Assembly: GCA_009823505.1 (NCBI GenBank)
Contig: VZQC01003035.1
Location: 973,412-1,037,411, forward strand
Origin: Rhizomys pruinosus
Lineage: Eukaryota > Chordata > Mammalia > Rodentia > Spalacidae
Reading direction: 5' to 3'
Length of the DNA: 64,000 nucleotides
A program made the translations under genes and the position numbers. This document shows, piece after piece, positions 37,218 to 48,590 of this stretch (the first letter of the stretch is position 1; each line of letters opens with the position of its first letter). Under the pieces are notes generated by a model, which saw only the letters and a program-made list of their open reading frames with translations, searched no databases and was not told where the DNA came from.

Positions 37218-37440
37218 ATTTGGCATGGCTTAGTTAAGAGTACTAGGTGCTTCTGCAGAAGACCCAGATTTGGTTCCCAGCACCCACATGGTGGCTAACA
37301 ACAGCCTGTAGCTCCAGTTCCAAAGGATCTAGCTCCCTCTTCTGGCCTTTGCGGTCATTGCATGACATGGGTGCAGTTACACAATGCAGCCGAAACGCTC
37401 ATAGACATACAATAAAAATGAATAAAAAGAAACAAATTAA
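37218..37440 (+). mobile_element. B2-type SINE, diverged
   Basis: ggcatggcttagttaagag head, cccagcacccacatggtggc, cctcttctggcctttgcgg, and an ataaaaatgaataaaaag tail. Confidence 0.75.
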
Positions 37441-37527
37441 AAAGAAAAAAAGAGGAACCTTTCATTCTGTTAGGGTGGAGCACACCAGCCCTTTCAGCTC
37501 AAACAGCTGACACTGGCTCTTTGATTT

Positions 37528-37528
37528 N
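37528..37528. other. Single N (assembly gap)
   Basis: The only ambiguous base noticed. The next base starts the second copy of the 32101-36284 block. Confidence 0.98.
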
Positions 37529-38268
37529 CCCCATTATACGGAACTTTCTCACCTTATCCCACTATTACTGCTCTCCCTATCGTAGGTAACACAGGGGAGT
37601 GACGGCGTATAAATCCAAAAGAATGAATCACTAATGGAAGAATTATGACCATCATCATCTGCCCTCAGGCCCAAGGCTCCTAGGGCTGGAAGAAACCTTC
37701 CATGAACTATAATAAATATCTACAATGATCAGAAACATGGGAAGATGATCCTTCAGATTGTTTGCAACTGTGAGCAGCCAACTACCTGAGTCCTGGCTGG
37801 GTGTGTATACCATCAGCAAGACAGACAGACTGCTTCTGTCACCTTCAACCCCCCAGCCCTAGATACCACGAAGAAGTCATCACGTCCATCATCAGGCGTG
37901 CCCCAAGGTGACAATCTCAGGAGTATAGACAGCTGCCATCCCCTTACTCCAAAATAAAGGTGCTGCCTAGAAGGGGAAGGGGCTTGCTGGACTGTGTGAA
38001 CTTTACTCCTGACAGCACTCTGCAGTCTTCCCAGCTGCTCTGCTAGGACCTAGGGTGGCTCCAGCCCCTCGTGCTTTTGCTTCCTGACTTCTAGAACACC
38101 AAACACCCAGCCACCTGTGCGGCATCATGGAAGGAGACCCAGGTTAGAGCTTGAGCTTCATCTTGCAGAGAAGAAGTCAGAACTATCTGAGGGTAGCACA
38201 GTGCTCATAGCGCAGTGATATGCAGGCTGTCAGTAAGGATTTCCCAACTGAAGCAGGGAGGGAGAGAG

Positions 38269-38596
38269 AATAATTTGGGCTTGAAATGCTTCCCACGGGT
38301 CCATGTGTTTGAACACCTGGTCCCAGCTAGTGGCGCTGTTTTGATAGGTTGTAGAACCTTAGGATTGTGGCCTAGCTGGTAACATGGGTCACTGGGATGG
38401 ACTTTGGAGGTAATAGCCTGTGTTTCAAGCACAGAGCTTCCTATCCACCAAGATGTGAACAAGGCTGATCACAACCAGAGCTACCCCAGCCACCATGCCT
38501 TCCCCTGCCCCTAAAACCATGAGCCATGATGAATCCTTCTTCATTAAGTTCTTTCTGTCAGGTATTCTGTCGCAGCAATGAGAAAATGAACTGACA
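38269..38596 (+). mobile_element. ERVL-MaLR-like solo LTR (copy 2)
   Basis: Same element as at 32841-33170, with small indels (gggatggac for gggaatggac, cctatccacc for cctgatccacc). Confidence 0.7.
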
Positions 38597-40915
38597 TGAG
38601 AGGCAAGGAGGGCTTGAACACTGTTAGAATCTCTCCTCTTCCTCTACGTACTTGATCCCAAATCCCTCCAATCACCTTCCATCCAATTCACCCATGAAAA
38701 AGTATACTTGCAGCCAGCCCTGATCCCAGCTGACCATGTAACCTTAGATCTTCTGGGATTGCTCTGCCCATCCCACCAACCTCAAAAGATGATAATCAAG
38801 TGTTTGAAGTGTATGAGACAACCTCAGCAACCAGCAAGTGTGATGGGTTTTTTAGGCAGCTCACATCCACGGTAAATTCTGGGGCCCACTTTTCACCGTC
38901 TATTTCAGGAATGAGTTTCTCATGCCTACTGAACTACATAGACGGAGCTCTGTGATGAAGAGGCAGGGAGACTGGGGACCTCCAGGTACCACTGTGGATG
39001 ACCCTCTTAGCATTCCTCATACCCTGTTGAAGACGTTCATGGTCTTATCTGTACTCTTATTCAACACAAAGCTCTATGAATAGAACCTACGTCTTTTTCA
39101 CCACAATACCATTAGAAGCTGGTCAGAAAAGTGCTCAAGAAGTGTTTGATGGATGGATGGAAGGATGGATAGACGGATGGAGGGAGCGTGAATGGATAAA
39201 TGGGTAGGTAGATGATGGGTGGATGGACGGGCAAATGATGCCTCTTACCCACTATAGCTTTAGCTTAGGGACATGGGCCCAAGGTTCCAGGCCTGGTCCC
39301 ACCTCTTCTTTCTGTTCTTGGACCTTCGGGGTCTAACTGGCTCATGTAATAAATACTTTGCTTCCTCTTGTTCTGTTCTCATAGGAAAAATTAATAAATC
39401 TTACCAGAGAAATTTTTTCGCTATTTAAATTCTTTTAATTCAAACTAGATTGGCTTATGCTCCTGACTTTAAAGTCTAATTCTATAAAGATTTAGCACAT
39501 TAATGGGAGTCAGACTCTTTAAAATTCCCGATTGACACAATGAACCATTTTGTACTTACATGTTAGCCATGTAATCCTCCAACCTCTGCCCTCCAGCCCA
39601 GTGACCCCATAATTTTTAAGCAGGAAGAAGGAAAATACAGTAGCAACTCAGTTTTATCACCTAGTCAGCCCCTATGAAGTGGATGAGGAAGATGGAGCAC
39701 ACAAAGAAGTGGTGAGGTGCTGAGAACAACCATCTCCCGTTAAGGAGCCTCCCTCCCAGCACACAGAGTGACCACAGCAATGGGGTAGAGCTGGGATCAA
39801 GAGCTGATGGTGGCTCCTCTCAGGAGTCAGCATCTCCATGTATGTGGTGGCTCCATTGCAGGGGACACATTGGCCAGAGCTCCCTTGAGTTTCCCACGTT
39901 TCCTTCCTCCACCGCCCTGAACAGTTTCCTCTCATTCAGCTGCAGCTTTGGAAGTGAGTCTGGTAAACAGATCCTAAGCGAAGTGATAATCTATTTAGTT
40001 TGCGTTGCCAATGTGGCGTGTGTTCCAGAACCTGCCAAACTGATCATGGGCATTTTCTGGCCATCAATCTCAATCAATTATTGAATTCTTCAGTGCCTTC
40101 TTACTACTCCTCTCTCCAACACATGTGCATTTGGAAGAAATGTTAACAGAGAGACGGGCCTTAATGCAAGCTAATGGCTCTCTCAACCCCAGAAGTCAGT
40201 CTTCAGGAGAAAGGAATTCGAATGAGATGGAGAAGCTGATCCGCAGCAATTACTGGCCACACCCTTCCCTCGCCAGGCAAGCTGATCACAGCTGATACTG
40301 ATCTCAACGGAGCTCTGCAAGCAGCTGCATCAGGCACTTGGAGCTGACTCCTAAGTTCACTAATCCATTTGCAAGTACTACTTCCAAGAATCCTGAATCC
40401 CCCTCCTCTGGGTCCTGCAGCTTTGTGAGGTGGCTGGGGAGCTGTTCCCTGCATCCTTCAAATGGCACATGAACTGACCTTTGTTATACCCATCTATATA
40501 AGAGGACAGTAGGGTATCTCCAAAGCTTTTCAGAAGATAGGAAGCTTCCTATGTCCCTAAGGATGGGAGGGAAGGGGTAGGGTTTATTTGCTGAGAACAT
40601 CCCTGTTGAACTGACTACTCATTAAAACAAATCTCTGCTAGGAATCCAGAGAGTCAGACCCGAGGAAGCACGCTTTTCTTCTCAAGGTCTTGCTTATGGC
40701 TATGATCACAATGTCCACACCGGGTGTTCCATCCCCAACTCCCTTGGGCTCAGGGAAGGGACAGGATCTTCCTTCAGCTGGCAGAAGTAGGAGGTAAAAG
40801 ACACAGCTGCCTGATATGCATCCTGGAAACAATCAAGTGGGCCACAGAGGTGTGACAGCAATCCAGCCACTTACAATATCATCTGCTTGGCAACTAACCC
40901 AGCCCTGCCATTTTC

Positions 40916-40919
40916 TTTT

Positions 40920-40965
<46 letters not shown>

Positions 40966-41122
40966 TGTGTTGTGTGTGTGTGTTTTTCAAGACAGGGTCT
41001 CCCTATAGCCCCAGCGTCTTGGAAATCACTCTGGACACCAGGCTGCCTTGAACTCACAAATCGCCGCCCTGCCTCTGCCTCCCAAGTGCTAGGATTAAAG
41101 GCGTGCACCACCACGATGGGCT
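40916..41122 (-). mobile_element. B1 SINE present only in copy 2
   Basis: A long T run (the A tail), a GT run, then a full B1 ending caccaccacgatgggct. The 15-bp target-site duplication agccctgccattttc lies at 40901-40915 and 41123-41137. Copy 1 has the empty site with one agccctgccattttc. Its body has odd small deletions (aaatcgccgccctgcc). Confidence 0.97.
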
Positions 41123-41722
41123 AGCCCTGCCATTTTCATAGGGACCTGAGACACACACCCTGTAGGCCCCATGAGATCCACATTGCCACAGGGTAAGCAG
41201 AAAGAGGTCCTGGGTTCCATTCCCCACTGCCAGCCACCTCCTTCACAGACCTGTCCTAGCAAAGCTCAAGTTAAAACCTCTCCCAGCTGGCCTGCTCTGC
41301 CCCTCTCCTACCTGTGTGTTCAAAGGAAGCTTGTACTACATACTTGCTCTACTTCAGACACTGAAATTGATACTGAGACACAAAACCTGTAAGATACTGC
41401 CTGTGTGTTCAATATGACAGGGTACAGAGGCTCCGGCTTGGAAGAGAGTCAGATACACAAACAAATGCAGTCAAGTCTGTAAGCTCCAATGATTGAATTA
41501 GGGTACAGTGGGGAAAGAAGCCAGCTGAATAATAGGCATATGTAGAAACGAGAATTTTAGAGGAGTCGTTTCATAAAGAAACAACCCTTGTTAAGCTCTG
41601 TAACCAGGAGCATTTTGGTTATATAATTAATTATTCTGAGGATGGAAAGAGATGAGGGGAGTGAACCTGTAATAAGCCATGGAGCCATACACTGCAAAGT
41701 ATTCATGTAAAATGTCAATCTT

Positions 41723-41923
41723 GAGGCTGCAGAAATGGCTCAGCGGTTAAGAGACCCGGGTTCGATACCCAGCACCCACGCGGCTGAGAACCATCTTTAA
41801 CTCCAGCTCCAGGGAATCCGACATCCTCTTCTGACCTCCGCAGCATTGCACAACACAGGTGCACCAACCTATATGCACAACAGTACACTCATATGCTAAA
41901 AAATAATATTTTTTTTAATTTTT
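41723..41923 (+). mobile_element. B2-type SINE (copy 2)
   Basis: Counterpart of 36081-36284, preceded by the target-site duplication aatgtcaatctt at 41711-41722; the matching copy is at 42175-42186 beyond the next element. Confidence 0.87.
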
Positions 41924-41929
41924 AAAAAA

Positions 41930-42172
41930 TATTTATTTATTTATTTATGTGCATGAATGTACTGTCTGCATGTAGGTCTGTGCACCCGTGTTGTGCAATG
42001 CCGCGGAGGTCAGAAGAGGGTGTCGGATTCCCCTGGAACTGGAGTTCTCCTGGAATTGGAGTTACAGACGGTTCTCAGCCGTCATGTGGGTGCTGGAGAT
42101 CGAACCCGGGTCCTCTGTAAGAGCAGTTGGCGCTCTTAACCGCTAGGCCATCTCTCCAGCCCCATAATTTTT
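41930..42172 (-). mobile_element. B2-type SINE, antisense, nested in the tail of the previous B2
   Basis: Full-length antisense B2 with the 17-bp duplication, from atttatttatttatgtgc to catctctccagcccc. Together with 41723-41923 it forms an inverted pair inside one pair of 12-bp target-site duplications, so it landed in the A tail of the first. Confidence 0.92.
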
Positions 42173-42189
42173 TTAATGTCAATCTTAGG

Positions 42190-43425
42190 CTAAACAAAAC
42201 ATGTATGCCTGTGGGATGATCCAGTTTGAATTGGGAGCTAGTTCTCAGCATGCCTCAGGGCACCGCGTGGCTGAGAGTCGGGGGATTTCTCTGACCCCGC
42301 CCCAAGGAAGAGCTGACATCATTTGGTTTATAAAAGCAGGCTGTAGCAAGGAATAAATTTGAATTTCCCAGTAACATCATTATGGAATTCCCGGCCGTCA
42401 TTTTATTAATTATTGCGCGCATACAGGCCAAGACAGGCCTGCATTTCGTTCAGGTGGCCAGTGGGTGGAAAGAGGTTCCAGTGCAGACCACCAATCTGGA
42501 GAGCTGGTGTTGTGAGTGGACATAGGCTGAAGATAGCCCAGCAGCCAGCAGCCTGAAAATTCCTGTCCAGGGTTCAACAGTCTCTGGTCAGGTGGAAAGT
42601 CACAGCCAAGAGTGGAACACATGTCTCCTGGGTCCAGGCTAAGGGCCTGAGTTGGAAGTACCACCCAGGCCAGGCTACGGGAAGTAGCTGGCTGGTCTCT
42701 GCACCGAGAGGCCAGCTCCCTACAGCAGCTGCTGCCAGGTGCTGGGTCCCCGTCCCCTTAGCAAGGCCGTGTGGTCCTTGTTCGGCACAAAAGAAAGCTT
42801 CCTACATATGCCAAACAAGTTAGGTTTGTCACAGTGAACAACTGCAGAATCCCAGAGAGTTAACACCACAAATGTTTTTTCTTCATGCAGCATGCTCCGT
42901 ATACCTTGGCAGAGGTCTCTGCTCAACATAGTCACTCAGAGATCCAGGCTGTCCACACAGTCATTCAGAGATCCAGGTTGATTCAGACATGGTCGTCTTA
43001 ATGCTGGCATACCTGAAATTCACAGGCTCCTCAGTCAATGAGGCAGAAGGAGAGCAAGCTAGGGGGCGAACAGCTGATCTGGGGTGATATATCCATTCGA
43101 TATGAAATGACATGTTAGTCAGGACCCACTATGTATATGGTCCTCTCCAACAATACTGGGAACAGTAGATTTGGAGACACAGATGGAATGTTTCATGAAC
43201 ATAAGTGTCTCTATCACACGGATGGAAGAAGAGTATTCTGTGTCCTTCAGAACTTGGGTGTTTGGCACTTCAGGGACCTCTGAATCTGACTTTTTCAGGG
43301 CCAAAAATTGCCGGGACCTAGGACTGAACATCCATTCTTGCTAACTCCAGAGTAACTAGCCATAGCAGAGAACTGAAGAGCAACCATCAGACTCCAAGGG
43401 ACAGTGAGTTAGTTATCTTAATAAT
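42190..43425. other. Intergenic unique sequence
   Basis: No gene or clear repeat recognised. It contains a ttataaaagcaggctgtag stretch near 42328, a TATA-like motif without other support. Confidence 0.5.
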
Positions 43426-43427
43426 AA

Positions 43428-43510
43428 TAACTAACATTAATTGATCATTTACCATGTGCCAAACCCATATCACCTATATTAGCTTATTCAAGCCTTGTGG
43501 TAGCTGGCAT
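43428..43510 (+). mobile_element. MIR-like fragment
   Basis: ttgatcatttaccatgtgcc followed by cacctatattagcttattca resembles MIR; short. Confidence 0.4.
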
Positions 43511-43626
43511 AGGGAGTCAAATAGTCAACCAGCATTTGATATGTAAAAATAATGGAGAACAAGTACAAAGTTCTTCATATTCTTCAGTGAGCAAATATAT
43601 TAGATAGAATAAGAAATTCAATGCAG

Positions 43627-43835
43627 GAGGCTGGAGAGATGGCTCAGTGGTTAAGAGCACTCACTGCTCTTACAGAGGACCCGGGTTCGATCCCCAGCAC
43701 CCACATGACACTATCAACCGTCTGTAACTCCAATTCCAGGGAACCTGATGCCCTCTTCTGACCTCTGTGGGCATTGCATGACATGGGTGCATTTACAGGC
43801 ATAAGACCCATATACATAAAATAAAAATAATAAAT
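43627..43835 (+). mobile_element. B2-type SINE
   Basis: ggctggagagatggctcagt head, B box ggttcgatcccc, aaataaaaataataaa tail. The duplication aaattcaatg at 43614-43623 recurs at 43984-43993 beyond the next B1, so the B1 entered this element's tail. Confidence 0.92.
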
Positions 43836-43969
43836 AATTTTTTGGTCTTTTTAAGACAGAGTCTTCCTGTAGCTCCAGCTGTCTTGGAACTCGCTATGTA
43901 GACCAGGCTGGCCCTGAACTCACTCACAGAGATCCTCCTGCCTGCTGAGTGTTGGGATTAAAGGCAAAA
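43836..43969 (-). mobile_element. B1 SINE, antisense, within B2 tail
   Basis: tttttaagacagagtcttcc to tgttgggattaaaggc. Truncated at its 5' end and nested inside the target-site duplications of the preceding B2. Confidence 0.88.
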
Positions 43970-44200
43970 AGAAAAGAACAGAAAAATTCAATGAAGAACT
44001 ATCCTGTTTCCAGTGCACATTCATTTTACCACCAAGCCGTGCTATTTTTCATAGAACAGGTCCACTAATTACTCACAATTTGCAATCCCACGATCTAGAT
44101 TCTCAGCCTGACTCTGTCACTAGTCACATGGTAGGTCATGTTGCCTCCCCAAACCTAAATTTCTACCAATTAAACAGAGTCTGTAGAAATGTCTACTGTC

Positions 44201-44420
44201 CGGGGCTGGAGAAATGGCTTAGTGGTTGAGAGTACCAACTGCTCTTGCAGAGGACCTAGGTTCGATTCCCACCACCCATGTGGTGGCTAAGAGTCGTCTT
44301 TAACTCCAGTTCCAGGGGAATATGACACCCTCTTCTGACCTCCACAGCATTGCACAACACAGGTGCATCTACCAACATGCAGACAATACACTGATACACA
44401 TAAAAAAAAAAAAGAAAGAA
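44201..44420 (+). mobile_element. B2-type SINE with exact TSD
   Basis: The 13-bp duplication agaaatgtctact is at 44185-44197 and 44421-44433. Head cggggctggagaaatggctt, tail of mixed A/G. No 17-bp duplication. Confidence 0.92.
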
Positions 44421-44775
44421 AGAAATGTCTACTATCCATCCCCTTTAAGTGACTTATAGGAAAGACCTTTGTTAGCTTAAACTCCCCTGCTATGGCATGA
44501 CATGTGTATCTGTGAATCACATGTCCCCTAGGGACAAAGAAAGAGTGTGAAGGGAGGTCACACCTGCTTGACAGATCCCTGGTTCCCTGAGAAGTCTCGT
44601 TGATACACCTGAACTGGTCTGCTGCCCTACTGGCCTCTAACTACTGCCAGATTATATTTGGTGTCTTATTTGTCTGTTTTCCTTGCAGAGGTCTTTGCAG
44701 TGTTTCTCTAAGTGGGAAAGCTATGTCAGTAAATTCCAGTGAACCACACATTTTGGTGTAGAGAAATGCTTGGCC

Positions 44776-45050
44776 CAGTGCTGGAGCCCTGGTCTCAGTG
44801 CTCCCTGCAGCAGCAGCATGGCCCTGGCAGTGCTGGAGCTCTGGTCTTAGTGCTCCCTACAGCAGCAGCATGGCCCCTGGCAGTGCTGGAGCTCTGGTCT
44901 CAGTGCTCCCTACAGCAGCAGCTTGGCCCCTGGCAGTGCTGGACCCCTGGTCTCAGTGCTCCCTACAGCAGCAGCATGGCCCCTGGCAGTGCTGGAGCTC
45001 TGGTCTCAGTGTTCCCTACAGCAGCAGCATGGTCCCTGGCAGTGCTCCCA
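44776..45050. repeat. 53-bp minisatellite, five units
   Basis: The unit cagtgctggagctctggtct plus cagtgctccctacagcagca plus gcatggcccctgg (53 bp) begins at 44776, 44828, 44881, 44934 and 44987, with a partial unit at 45040. Units differ by a few bases. Because 53 is not a multiple of 3, the frame cycles each unit, and all three plus frames stay open; the apparent 149-residue frame at 44739-45188 is a by-product. Confidence 0.95.
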
Positions 45051-45508
45051 GCACTGTCTCTCCTTCTCCAGCCTCCAATTCCATTCTACACCGGGACCCC
45101 AGTGTCAGTCTGCCCCGCCCACGTAGCTGTCCTCCCAAAGTGCCCATCGTCTTTCTTAGATCCCACAGACCCCAGGCTTTACTCATAGCTCCTTTCCACC
45201 TAGAATAGCCTCTCATTGCTTCTTCCCGTCAAAAGCCTCCCCAGACACACATGAAAATGTCAACAGCATTTATCTGAGGATGATGAGATTACAGATTATC
45301 TTTATCTTCTCCTTTCCAATTTCCTCTTTTTTGCAGATCTAGGAGAATAAGCAAACGCTATTTTTATAATCAGAAAAACACAATGAAGTCATGCATTAAG
45401 TCCATACCCTCCTGCAAGCTCCTCCATTCTAGCATAGCTAACAACAGCCCTCTTTCTCCTGAGAAATTCTAAAGCTCTCAGCCCTATCATAAATTTCCTT
45501 ATACTCGA

Positions 45509-45632
45509 TGGAACTGGAGAGATGGCTCAATCCGTAATATGTTTGCCACGCAGGCTTGAAGACTTGAGTTCATATTCCCTCAAATCCGGGAATGGGCTTG
45601 TAATCTTAGCACTGGAGAGGCAGAGACAGGGT
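45509..45632 (+). mobile_element. B4-type SINE, truncated
   Basis: ggaactggagagatggctca head, then cttgagttcatattccc, and a B1-like gcttgtaatcttagcactgg before the match ends. Confidence 0.6.
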
Positions 45633-45639
45633 GGTAAGC

Positions 45640-47089
45640 TGATGGTGGAGCAGACTGCTGGACAGAGGACTTCTTGATGTTGGGCAGCAATTTCAGCCTT
45701 CTCTGAGAGCCTGCATTCCCCCAAAACCCCCTCCCTCGGGGTCCTGGTTGTATATGGCACTGGCCTTTGCCTCCTTATTGCACTTACACTAAGGACAGGG
45801 GGGGTTTCTGTCATTTGCACGTTCTAGTCTTGGGAGGACTGAGTCTCAAGAACGGACTTCCCTCCTCCCTTGATGGCCAGCTGTGGTCTTGACTCCACAT
45901 GTGGTCCTGGGCATCCAGGCCTTGACATTGGCCTTTCCTATTCCCAGGCACCAGAAGGTTTCCTTCATTTTTCTATTACTCTTCTACAGCCCCAGTGCAC
46001 CTTCACCTGGGCCTACAGGAAATGTAAATCACCTAATTGAACTTCTGGAGGTAAAAACCAGTCTGGGAAGTTAAAAATAAAATATTTTAAAATTAAGAAA
46101 ATAAAGTTGGGTGTGGTGGCAACACTTATAATCACGGTGCCAGGGGAAAGAGGCATTACCAACTTTCCCCAGCTGTGAGCCCTATAAGGAGCAGCTTTCC
46201 AGGTAGGATGTGCCCACTCATGCCACATAGTGGTGCAACTCTATGGGGATAACCAACCACTTTGTGCTCAGATTTGGGGCCTACTCCACAGGAGAAAACC
46301 CATGCCTGCCTATAAACCAGGTCAGTAATGCACAGTAGAGGACATCATGGACCCTAAGCCATGGGGTCCAAATACTGTTGTTTAGTTGAAATTACATAGC
46401 ATCAAATTGCTTTGTAGATATTTGTGCTTATACTCAAAGCAAATAACACTCGCAACACTAATCAGAGACGCTTCCCGTTGCAGTGAGTGTTGGTGATGCA
46501 GAAACTTGTGGCTGTACAAGCTGCTGAGAAAAGTGGCAGATGAGTCCCAGCCTTCGACAAGACATCGATGCCATCCCTTTGAAGCCTCAGGGAACACTGT
46601 GGAAGAGGGAGATGAAAGAATGTTAGAGCTGGAAAGTAGGAAGAAAGGCTATGAAATGCCATCTTCTAGACAAGCCGCAGGCCTTCCAATCACAAACACA
46701 TGAGGCCTATGGATGCCTGCCCTGGGCCTCCACAAGAATGTGCCCTTAACAGTCAGGCAAGAATGGAGGAGGGCTCCAGGCTCTACCTCACACTGCTGAA
46801 CTATTTACTACTGATGGATTCAGGGAAAGGAAGGGCCATTCCCTTCAGTTATATGCTCACTGGTGTCCTGATCAGATTCCAATGGATAGTTTCAATATAA
46901 TGGTCACACAGATGGCTTTGGTTAAACTTAATGGGTCACAAAACAAAACCAAAAGTCATGAATCTGGGAAAATGACTGGTTGTGGAGAAGTTGGGGTGGA
47001 TAGGGGTGGGAGGGAGATAAAGAGAGGATCAGGTAAGAGAGGAATTGGAATGTATTATATACATGCATGAAACTGTCAACAAAACCAAC

Positions 47090-47090
<1 letters not shown>
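45640..47090. other. Intergenic DNA, little recognised
   Basis: Mostly unique. A short B1-like gttgggtgtggtggcaacac at 46107 is too brief to call. No gene evidence. Confidence 0.5.

Positions 47091-47094
<4 letters not shown>

Positions 47095-47139
<45 letters not shown>
47095..47139. repeat. (CA)n microsatellite
   Basis: About 22 CA units. Confidence 0.96.
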
Positions 47140-47144
<5 letters not shown>

Positions 47145-47660
47145 GTCTGGGGCTGGGTAATAGCTAAGTCAATAAAGTGCCAGAAAAAAAAAAAGTACTT
47201 GCCAGGAAAGCATGGGAATCTGCATTTGATCTCCAGTTCCCACATAAAATATCTCAGGGGTGTGTAAAATGGCTCAGGCTCAGTGGGTAAAGGGGCTTGC
47301 TGCAAAGCCTGAAGATCTGAGTTCAATCCCTGGAGCCCACATGGAAGAAGGAGTGAAGTGATTCCCACAAGTTGTCCTCTGATCTCTATATACAATGCCA
47401 TGTCACACACATGCACACACACACACACACAAGTAAACAAACTGAGAAAAAAACCCATGCATGTTGGTACACACTTGAAATCCCAGTGCTGGAGAGACAG
47501 AAGCAAGCAGATCCCTGGGGCTCACTGGCCAGCCTCAGGTCAGTATGAGATTGTCTCAAAACAAAGAAACAAGGGGGCAGCCAAATGGCTCAGAAGCTGA
47601 GTTCAATGCCTGGGACCCACACGTTGGAAGAAGAGCATTGATTCACACCAAAAAGAAACT
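47145..47660 (+). mobile_element. Cluster of B4/ID-like SINE pieces
   Basis: Several overlapping or nested heads: tggggctgggtaatagctaa, aatggctcaggctcagtggg, aatggctcagaagctgagtt. Between them is a B1-like part (tgttggtacacacttgaaat to atgagattgtctcaaaac). Boundaries are not resolvable by eye. Confidence 0.6.
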
Positions 47661-47829
47661 GTTTAAATATCCAGGCTATTCAAGACACAAAACCATGTTG
47701 GCCAATTGGTGGGGGCTGGGAGGGTAATGGTGATGGCTCAGAAAGAGCTTACAGTAGCTTGAGAACTTCGAGTTTATATAATCCAAGGTCCTGCACTCCT
47801 ATAGACTGTTCCTGACACTTAATTTCCCA

Positions 47830-47965
47830 CTAATTGAGTTTTATTAGCCCTACTGCATGAGCAGTCAAACAAGGCTAGAGAGGAAAGCGACTTGGCCTGA
47901 GAGACCAGAACCCACATCTCCTGTCGCCCTGCCCAGTGCCTTAACCACTAAACCACAACTGCCGA
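47830..47965 (+). mobile_element. MIR-like fragment
   Basis: An agtcaaacaaggctagagag core with gaccagaacccacatctcc and ttaaccactaaaccac fits a diverged MIR. Confidence 0.45.
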
Positions 47966-48027
47966 CTCCAAGACCTTATTAATAGCCATTTCTCTCCCTA
48001 GTCAGCAGCTGGGCATGGCTTGCCAGG

Positions 48028-48070
48028 TTAATAATTTGTTCATTAGGCGTCTAATGAATTACTTGTTAAT
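48028..48070. promoter_or_regulatory. Cluster of homeodomain-type TAAT cores
   Basis: Six TAAT/ATTA cores lie in 43 bp, including the inverted pair attaggcgtctaat. Binding is not shown by sequence alone. Confidence 0.3.
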
Positions 48071-48590
48071 TGCTAACTTGATGAAGAGCCAGCAGTCCCC
48101 ATCTGCCTTCAAAAAAAAAAAAGAAATGGCAACAAATAACCACAGAAGGGCCAGCCAAGGCTCAGTGACTGTTGAGCAGGAGAGGGAGTGTGGCTGCTCC
48201 CTAGGGAGGAAGCCGGTCTTGGATGGTCCTCTGGAGTGCAGCCAGGTCCCCTGGAGGGGGGGCACCCTCCACAAAGCCACTCTGCTGGATTTATATCCTG
48301 CAACCTGAGTCTCACAACTCTGATCATGTGCGCTTCTTTCCACCTTCTGTTTTCTTTTATTTTCCCTAAGCTTCCACGAACACTTGAAGTCACCACTACT
48401 CAATATAATATGAAGTCATCTCATATTGCATGTGCACATACACTGAGGTACCATGCGCTTTTGGTCTGGTGTTGCTCCCAGCTCCAAATCTCAAATGCAT
48501 CTTGTCCTCATTGGACTTCGAGCTTCCTGAGAGTGGAAACCACATCATCCTTGCACATCATTGAATCTCCTGTGTCATAAGTAGTTCTTT

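Larger units (their letters stand above)
37529..41923. repeat. Duplicated block, copy 2
   Basis: Starts ccccattatacggaactttc, identical to 32101 on, immediately after the N. It matches copy 1 with an offset of 5,428, falling to 5,425 through small deletions, until a 207-bp B1 insertion at 40916-41122, then continues to the AT-rich tail of the B2. It contains copies of the MaLR LTR (38269-38596) and the TGGA run (39148-39236). Confidence 0.97.

Noticed and set aside
32777..38462. Minus-strand open frames of 107 and 85 codons repeated at the two blocks
   Set aside because: They overlap a MaLR-like LTR, and the frame is broken differently by indels in the two copies.
42320..42345. TATA-like ttataaaagcagg as a promoter
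   Set aside because: No CpG island, first exon or coding region follows on the plus strand. An isolated AT motif is not enough.
44739..45208. Open frames of 149 and 136 codons in the 44.8-45.2 kb region
   Set aside because: Produced by the 53-bp minisatellite. No domain and no promoter or splice context; kept only as a repeat finding.
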